Assembly: GCA_015501605.1 (NCBI GenBank)
Contig: JADNRZ010000011.1
Coordinates: 992,001-1,056,000, forward strand
DNA: 64,000 nucleotides
Direction: 5' to 3'
Source: Panaeolus papilionaceus
Lineage: Eukaryota > Basidiomycota > Agaricomycetes > Agaricales
Shown piece after piece: positions 56,998-64,000 of the stretch; positions within the stretch are counted from its first letter, which is position 1; each line of letters opens with the position of its first letter. The translations under genes and the position numbers were made by a program. A model generated the notes under the pieces. It was given only the letters and a program-made list of their open reading frames with translations. It did no database searches and was not told where the DNA came from.

Positions 56998-58511
56998 CTA
57001 AAACATGCACGTATCCGGAAACACATACGAAAGGTGATTATGTATCCCCACCCGTCCCCTGAACTCAATTTCAGGATCCGTGATAAGCCGCCTGAACGAG
57101 TGCCCAACACCTTTTCTAAATTCCTTCAATTCTTCACAATTGATATCATACACTGTGTGGTCATGTTTTACTTCCATGACAAGGATTTTGATGTGGACCT
57201 TTCGAAGACACGGGAACCGCACTATATCTTTGTCCAACAGTTCGTTGAGTTTGCTCCATAGCTTGAGCGTAGGCATCATGATACCCCGCAATGTGGTTGA
57301 GAATCCTATACTCCAAGAGAAGAATACGACGATCTCTATGTCTTCGAGGATGTTGTCATTTTGAATGGATGATAGAACATCATAGATGCCGTCAGTGATA
57401 ATATCCATGGTTTCGACGGTGTAGTAGAGGTGCAAGCATTTGAGAGATGCACGGGTGTTGGAGACACATTCTCGGATTTGGAGAGGGATTTTTGGGTAGG
57501 TGCCAATGAGAACAGCTGAAGGGGCGAATGGTGAGTTACAACGAAACCCTCATTTAAAATTAGCAGAAGGTCGAATGAGCTCACCTTCGATGACCAAACA
57601 CTCCAACTGAGTTACACTTTCAAGTATTCGATTCCTGACAATTGTATCCTCGCTGGGGCTCGAGTCTGTAATAACAACGGCATGTATCCTTAAATTCTTC
57701 AGGATTGGGAATACGGTCGAGAAGGACAAAGTGCCCAAAAAACCCTCAAAAGATTGGCTGTCAAAAAGTAAGAAAGTGCAAACCAGTCATGATGAAGATG
57801 CGCTTACGCAATACAGAGAGTGTTGAGATGCATGCCAGTGGGGAAGCATGACAATGAAACTCCATCCACATGCTGAAGGTCAAGAAGGCGTAAAGAGGAT
57901 GAAGCAGGAGGAAGACCGGGTTCAGATGCAATACTGCACAGACAAAGTTTTAATTTTGTGAGGTTTACCGCTGAGAGGATGACATACAGCGGTACAAGCT
58001 TGACTCCGTCGATTGAAAGACTCGTTAAACTGCCAGATGAAATATACTGCTTGAAAAAATGCGAAGCTCCGTATGGTTGACCTAGCACTCTGCCAAAGTC
58101 TGGTGACTCGTCTTCACAGTAGATATGAAGGTATTGAACTTGTGGAAGGTGTAGAAGCAGGGAGAGGAAGGGAGCATTTCCAGGTTGGACCGCATTGCTT
58201 GGCGAGGAATAAACCATACGCTTCACGAAGTTAGCAAGACTGGCATTACTCTGTAAAGAAAGCGCAAGACGATCTCTGTCCAGTCCTCCATTGAAACCAG
58301 GTCCAACTTGTGCCTCTGCAAAAAGGTGCCGTTGGCACAATGCCACAAAAGACCGACAAACAAGGGAGCAAGCGCGAAGATCTCGCAACTTCTCTGAAGC
58401 ACTGCAGTTCGTGCCCTCGTGGATGGTATCGATAATCAGCTGGTAAATCTCAATAGGAAGATTGCTGGTGCCTTTCTTCGGTGTCCCAATTTGCTTGGTT
58501 AGTGTTGGCAT
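56998..58511 (-). CDS. F-box-like family member I, intact with a shifted start
   Basis: Exons 58511-57808, 57757-57585 and 57515-56998; 464 residues. The usual start (MPSNLPIE/MTSHLPIE) is changed: the family ATG is GGC here (KKGTSNLPIEIYQLIID), so translation must begin upstream, best at MPTLTKQIGTPKKG (58511); in-frame ATGs also at 58553 and 58601. The rest is normal: RDLRACSLVCRSFVALCQRHLF, SLTSLSIDGVKLVPLYVIL, GFLGTLSFSTVFPILKNLRI, LQIRECVSNTRASLKCLHLYYT, FPCLRKVHIKILVME, DPEIEFRGRVGIHNHLSYVF. Codes by duplication history with D and the SDR tail. Confidence 0.78.
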
Positions 58512-58996
58512 GAGAGGAGTTGAACAACCCTTGGCCAAACTGGGATTATCCATACAATACGAGGTTATGTAATCTACCCACAGTCCGCAAAACTTGTGCA
58601 TTGAAGAACATCAACGATATAAGGTGATTTCAACATGAAGAGTGCTTCCGACCTGGACTCAGACCTGGGTTTTTTCGAGTATAATGACCCAATATGTTTC
58701 TCTCTTCTAGTTTCCACCTATGTATTTGTAAAAACAGGTAATTTAAGGGATCTATTATCATCTTTTATCAAACAAGATCTTTTCAAAAGTACTGTTATCT
58801 TTTGAATCGTAACTGCTATCACCAATTGTCCGAAGCCAGTGGTTTTTGTGAGTTAACTTTCGGAACTGACAAATATAATCTATGTGATGTGATTTTTGTA
58901 TTAATGGAACACAAAACGACGAAGATGAACATCTCGAGCACTCTGAGTCTTGCTCCCTACCTTCCTCATATTAAAGCTCTACCATTCTACAACTCA
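58512..58996. other. divergent promoter region
   Basis: Between member I (-) and HNH-type protein 2 (+); an in-frame ATG at 58904 could add 31 residues to the HNH protein. No other gene. Confidence 0.4.
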
Positions 58997-60713
58997 ATGT
59001 CCGACATCAACCAGGAGAGGCATCTCTCTACATCCTTCCCTCTTGGAAAGATTGAGGGGGTTCCACACCGCGACCACTCCAACAGGGACGCAGTATCTCG
59101 CTCTAGTGCGGTGTCGTCCAACGGCGCTTCTGCTACCTCCGCCGTCCGTAAGAGTATCAAGGGGGAACGGTGCTTTGTCACCAACGCGCCAAGTGTTGGG
59201 CTTCAGCGTGCCCATATTATCAACGCTGTGTGCCCACGAAGGGCAGAATCTAAAGACCAGACTAAAGCAAGGAAGGACAAGGTCGTGAGTACATATTATA
59301 CTAGTCTTTCAGAGCCGTGATTTGGTACCCACACTTCAATCTTGCTGGTTTTTCAGGAGGAGTACCTTCAGCATCTTGGTATCGTCAATAATGACTTTAA
59401 TCTCGAACGTATGTCAAATAAAATAATGTGTGGGTGGCTTTTATTATCCCTGATGGACTTGAACGTCAGAGTGCTACTTATCTGTTGTAACAGTACACCC
59501 CTATTTGCACCATGTCATGGACACCTACAGGTACTTTGCGATTGTTCCGTCTGCAAGTTATATGAGAAAAATTAGAGGAGTACTTACGGGTAGCAACACC
59601 AAATGGGATAGGGTCCGAAGCAACAACCCGGGCGAGGAGCCTCAACGGCCTCAAATCAATGTAAGTCTGCAACTACACCAACCACTGCCTCTCTGCTGAT
59701 GGCCCCCAACTTCCAAGCTCTCCCAGCCTTCCCTTGTGGATAATGCAGAATACCAACTTCTCGTCTTGTACCCAAAGCAGATGCTAAAGGGCTCTCATAT
59801 TAGCGTTTACAAGTCCGACAACGGTCCGATTGATGGCCTGGTCCTTACTCCATGGACCGATTACTTCTTTGTGGATGGAGCCATGCGAGAGTGCACCGGT
59901 CGTGGTAGTGGTCACTTGCCACAGGGTCTGAGTCCACCAATTTTCGGACCCTTCGCTCGTCGACATGACTGCCTAAATGCTGCAGACAATGTTAATCCAT
60001 TCCTTGTTGTGCTATTAGCTCACATCATTATTCGCCGTTACATCAGAGCTCAGAAGGTAGAAGGTAATCACCATGAAGTTCTGTGCGAAGAGTATCAAGA
60101 GCTTATCGACAGGGTTGGAGAGCTGGCTGACCTAATCTATTACTTCCCGACCACCAAAACAGAGGTTCCAACAGTCCAGCAATCACCAGGGAGGAACATC
60201 GACCCAAAGACAGATTCCGAAGGTGGCGAAAATGGTTCGTCTGGTCCCGATCATGACGATCACATGGATGTCGACGACTGGGGCTACTGCGATTCAGGGT
60301 CTAACAGAGGGGAAGAGAAAACGATAACACAGACACGGCTCAGAAGGCGCTGTGCTGATTTTGAGGAAGCTATTGACCTGGAATACATATGTAAGTGTTC
60401 ATCTTATGTCTGCGATTTGATTGGCTAACTGGTAACTTCTGTCTTCTTTATTTTACGCAGTTGACAAAGAGGAAGAGGATTCCGAAGCAGTCTCTTCAGA
60501 TGATGAGGTCGACTCCAAGGAGGTCGACCACAAGTCACATGTTGGTAAGTGATTCAAATCGAATCGTACTGATAATAATTGATGTTTCTCCAAAGATGCA
60601 ATAGGCCAGGACAAGCATCTGCGAGTCCCTAAGATCCATGGAGGTGGTGAACCTCTCGAGTCTAGCCATTGTATGTCTTTTTTTGCAACACACCTTGGTC
60701 GTTTTTGACAGAG
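58997..60713 (+). CDS. HNH-type nuclease-like protein 2
   Basis: Exons 58997-59284, 59357-59429, 59494-59660, 59718-60390, 60461-60544 and 60596-60670, with a split stop (T at 60670 + AG at 60712-60713); ~453 residues. RCFVTN followed by LQRAHIINAV is an HNH_2-like core, with the AH motif kept. EEYLQHLGIVNNDF, MDTYRYFAIVPS, YQLLVLYPKQMLKG,  FGPFARRHD, NPFLVVLLAHIIIRRYIRAQK follow. The first three splice junctions and phases equal those of the 21-kb paralogue, which helps fix them. The acidic C-terminal tail is extra. If the last intron is not used as drawn the end could extend into an open frame to 60851. Nuclease activity is inference. Confidence 0.7.
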
Positions 60714-61279
60714 TATTCATATCCAGAAGCCCAGGTTGCATCTCCCGAGGCACCTGACACCGTGGCCTCGCCAACTTGCAAGATGCTCATTACTTCACCA
60801 GGCATCATCAACATACATTCCGAGGTGCGAATCCGTCCAAATCACTATTGAAATTGCGCAAAAAAAAAATCTAATAAATGTTGCACTTCTTTTTAGACTG
60901 ACAATCTTGATGTTGTCAACCTTACGAATCGAGTCTCTGATTGGAGGCTGAACGTGATGGCGGACTTGGGAATGTAAGGGTTTTTGGCGGCAGGTGAAAT
61001 AAGATAATGTGGTTTTGTAAGATTTGGTCAGATACCAGAGAAATGTATCTGATGTACTTGCCTTTGTGTCTTCTTGATATTAAAAGTACTCTGACTTGAA
61101 TCATTAAAAACTGCCAGCATAAGCTTCGTTAAGCGAAATTTAAAAGGGTCTACAGCCAATATGTTCCTTTTCCGAGATTCTGAAATCTCTACCGTATGAA
61201 GAATGTCGCTACAGCGTCGAAGCATGAAGATTTGAACCTCAAATTCCCCACTGGAGCCAGTACTTTCCACTGACACCAG
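60714..61279. other. 3' region of the HNH gene, no other gene
   Basis: Open plus frame to 60851 may be a tail of the HNH gene; otherwise nothing recognised. Confidence 0.4.
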
Positions 61280-62235
61280 CCTTTCAGCTGAGCCTCAGCT
61301 GAGCCTCGGCTCATCAGCTGAGACTCAGCTGAACCTCAGCTGAACCTCAGCTTAACCTCAGTATAACCATAGATTTTGAAAATAAACATATGTTTATCAG
61401 CTGAACATTAGTGAACCTCAGCTGAGGTTCACTTGGGGTTCAGCTGAGGTTCAGCTGAGGTTCACTTGAGGCTCAGCTGAGGCTCAGCTGAGCATCAGTA
61501 GAACTCTAACTTTGATAGGTATAAGAGAGTTGCTTGATGGTATTGTTTGATAGTAGAAAGCAAGTGTGATAGTTCAGTACCATCTGTCACCAAAGGTCAT
61601 ATCTATGTACATACAAACAATTCACTTGAAATACTAGTGTCACAGCTATGTTATACAGTTCCACATTTATGTGACATGTGACGATATGTGTAGACTGTCA
61701 CAATCATTGTCACAAACATATAAAAAGGATCCTCAAGGTTTCACAGATGATAAAATAGAATAGTGCAATGTGTGACATGAGATTGTCACATATTCTCACA
61801 CTACACATTGACAGGCAACTGAGAATCACCTGGGCCAGTGCAAAGTACTGTAACCAGCTCAGCTGAACCTCAGGTGGTAAGTAATCAATACAAGTTACAT
61901 GACTATTAAAACTATAACTAATAAGCTGAGGATCAGCTGAACCTCAGCTGAATCTCGGTTCATCAGCTGAGGCTCAGCTGAGCCCTCAGTTGCTAGTTTC
62001 AGTTTACCTCACTGAGGCTCGGTTAATTTTGGCAGAGAACTCAACTGAGGCTCAGCTGAGGCTCAGTTGAGTATCAGGTGAGCCTCAGCTGAGCCTCATT
62101 TTACACCAAAAAAAAACAATTCTCTACTAGTTTTAGTAATAGAATTAATTGACCTGATAAGCTGAGGCTCAGCTGAGGTTCAGCCGAGTCTCAGCTGATG
62201 AGCCGATCCTCAGCTGAGGCTCAGCCGAAACATTT
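61280..62235. repeat. AGCTGAG/CTCAGCT degenerate repeat field
   Basis: Two dense blocks (61280-61505 and 61855-62235) made of the units CAGCTGAGCCT and GAGGCTCAGCTGA in both orientations, around the palindrome TCAGCTGA. Adjacent units in opposite sense give many possible hairpins. Not a perfect tandem repeat. Confidence 0.75.
61640..61830. repeat. TGTCACA/TGTGACA-rich stretch
   Basis: TGTCACA or its complement TGTGACA recurs several times (about 61640, 61668, 61698, 61708, 61770, 61784) between the two AGCTGAG blocks, in both orientations. Confidence 0.55.
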
Positions 62236-62925
62236 GGGCTAGAGTAAAGTCCTCACTGGAGCTGCATATTGGAGCTTCAAAAGAGATGCTGTCTAGGTGA
62301 CGGGCAGTGAAGGCTTGGTACTGGCCTACCACGCTCGAGCTTTGAACGTTCGCTTAGCCACATCAATGAAAATGTGGCACATCAGTGGCTCGAAGATTTT
62401 CGAATACTGCAGTAACTTGAATATACAACATATGTATTATCGGAGCAGCCTTGAAATGATGAGTGGGCGCACGTACCGCACCTCACGCATCAAACAGTTA
62501 TGCATTCAAAGGGAGGAGTCCATGCTAATGATTCTGTCATACACGAGGTACATGTCTCCCTTCCCTCCTTTTACCCTCTTCCTTCTCCTCTCACTCAAAC
62601 CCATACCAACACCTTCCCACAGATCATCCATCCAATCAGCCCACCTAGTACCAGGCTACAAACACCTGTTGTCCTCCTCACTCCGCAACGGTCCTATCCG
62701 CAGGTAGACAGGGGTGTTTATAGCGGATCAGTGCAGACACTTGTTGATTGTGTATGAGACGAGGGATCGGACTGTACCATTGAAGTATGTGGGGAGGATT
62801 GAGGGATGATTAGGGAGGAGGACCCTGATCTGCCCTTCTCCTTATTTGGGACTGGGTGCCACACCACATGTCGAAGCTGAATTTCAATTTCAACAGTCAG
62901 ACTCACATAAACGTCTCAGTGTCAA
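62236..62925. other. intergenic, no gene seen
   Basis: One plus frame (62297-62707) has no recognisable features. Confidence 0.4.
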
Positions 62926-62970
62926 CACTCTCTTGCTGACGCCAACAAAGCAGCTCACACCACCAAAAAA
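62926..62970 (+). promoter_or_regulatory. conserved leader of F-box-like fragment J
   Basis: CACTCTCTTGCTGACGCC, AACAAAGCAGCTC and an A-run before the ATG, as in C and G. Confidence 0.6.
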
Positions 62971-63178
62971 AATGCCCAGCAACCTTCCAATAGAGATTTA
63001 CCAGGTCATTATTGATTTTATTGCTGAAGACACTGAGTGGTACTACATCTCTGCACAAACGATGCGCGACCTTTAAATTTGTGCATGCTGTCTTGTTTGC
63101 ATGTCATTTGTCCCATTGTGTCAGCGACACATTTTCACGCAGGCAACCATTGGACGAATTACAAGTCAAGGTTATGTT
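62971..63178 (+). pseudogene. F-box-like family fragment J, truncated
   Basis: Nearly identical to the start of member C (MPSNLPIEIYQVIIDFI, ISAQTMRDL). After GACCTT an extra TAAATT, not in member C, adds an in-frame stop. Homology resumes (TGTGCATGCTGTCTTG) and then ends at about 63178 after GGTTATGTT. Confidence 0.85.
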
Positions 63179-64000
63179 GAATTGAAGTGATAAAACACTT
63201 CAAATGGACTCTTATATATATTAGATTAACCCATGGAACAATTAGAATAGTGAAATGGGCACTTAGAATTAGACTTGACATATATTTCTGCAGTATTTCG
63301 CATTTTTCTCATTGTAGGATAAAGATATTTTAGTTTTCTCTTCGGATTCTTACTCGCATTCAAAATAGCTACAGAACGGTATATAGCACTTCATAGTGGC
63401 TGAATGTTTGTGTCATGAATATTTGGATGCTGATATAGTGGACACCTGTTGTCACACCTCACGGTATCCAGACACAACATGACCAAACAGATGCCTTTTC
63501 CTACTATGTCCCAGAAGGAGACAACAAGAGTATTGGCTTATACAAAGCATTATTGCTATTTCACATCTATTATCAACTGTGAATAACACATTAGTTTCTT
63601 GGCTTGATAGTGATATTATCTGATCAGTGTTTCACTGGTAGTGGTCTCATTGTGCAAGTTTAACAGGTTATTGTTATGGTTGACTTGTTCAGCGCGTACA
63701 AGTCCGGCTGTAGAGTCAACAAGAACGAAGTTCAAGAATAGGGTCGGAGTTGGGTTACATTCGAGTCTAGAGATATCTAACTAAGAGTGCCACTTCAAGT
63801 GATCGCTCGATGGTATTGTCTTAGCAGAGAGCGAGTAAAAGAAGTCCAGTAGAAGTTATCGTTCTATTGTAGTTAAAGAACTAGCTAAAGAACATAAGGT
63901 ATAGTACCGGGGTTTATATACATAATACTGATGGTCCATGCACAGTGCGAGAGGTCTGTGCACAAGATAGATACAGGGGTTGTTGGTCCAGGTGGATTCC
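63179..64000. other. window edge, possible LTR
   Basis: No coding frame. From 63448 TGTTGTCACACC starts a stretch with a late TATA-like TTTATATACA (63914) and no similarity to the rest of the window; composition recalls fungal Ty1/copia LTRs, but neither end nor a primer-binding site is visible. Confidence 0.3.

Noticed and set aside
1..64000. tRNA or rRNA genes
   Set aside because: I looked for the GTTCRANNC box with matching arms and saw no cloverleaf on either strand; a scan with tRNAscan-SE would settle it.

Overview
The window is nuclear DNA of a filamentous basidiomycete, most likely an agaricomycete mushroom of the Agaricales type. The evidence is intron-dense genes (introns mostly 45-80 nt with GT-AG ends), both strands coding with short intergenic gaps, a 40S uS11 gene carrying an intron right after its ATG, and many F-box-like/leucine-rich proteins in degenerate families. 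The species cannot be named from sequence alone. All gene models were spliced by hand from reading frame, splice signals and comparison between paralogues; there is no transcript evidence.

Left part, about 0-21.5 kb, mostly single-copy genes. In order: the C-terminus of a Sae2/Ctp1/CtIP DNA-end-resection factor (+); a DHA1-type MFS exporter (+); an LRR/F-box-like protein (-); the RNase P/MRP subunit Rpp30/Rpp1 (+); an arylamine N-acetyltransferase (+); a tungstate-binding-like periplasmic-binding-fold protein (+); a four-helix MARVEL-like membrane protein (-); a tandem triplet of hemerythrin HHE proteins (-), two with N-terminal extensions that look mitochondrial and one without; a large F-box/LRR protein (-); and an HNH-type protein (-) that has lost the AH histidine.

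Middle, about 22-38 kb. A dead F-box-like gene and a 5' fragment of its relative lie head to head, followed by a PlsC-type glycerol-3-phosphate acyltransferase (+), a single-exon F-box protein (-), ribosomal protein uS11/RPS14 (-), a 72-residue cyanase-N-terminus-like helix-turn-helix protein (+), an intact member of the F-box-like family (+) and a secreted Hce2/Ecp2-like protein (-).

Right part, about 38-64 kb, a segmental-duplication zone. A short-chain dehydrogenase (+), a huge RING-finger/low-complexity protein (+) and one F-box-like gene family have been copied, inverted and broken. The family has a conserved three-exon design (about 670 + 170 + 520 nt; phase 2 then phase 1 introns). Across the window I count ten family loci: four intact (34.1, 42.9, 52.6 and 57.0 kb), one open except for a single stop codon (39.9 kb), and five broken or partial (22.1, 23.97, 44.85, 54.26 and 62.97 kb). 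A decayed SDR tail and an inverted RING fragment sit beside the 57-kb member, matching the SDR/F-box arrangement at 39.9 kb. A 1.2-1.35-kb block holding the RING promoter and first codons is present twice. An HNH protein paralogous to the one at 21 kb (same exon plan, AH motif kept), foldback elements, AGCTGAG-type repeat blocks and a possible LTR edge fill the rest.

Working picture: conserved housekeeping genes on the left, and on the right a birth-and-death zone of putative ubiquitin-ligase adaptor genes co-duplicating with a RING gene and an SDR gene. The biochemical roles of the F-box-like family and the RING protein are inferred from domain resemblance only.
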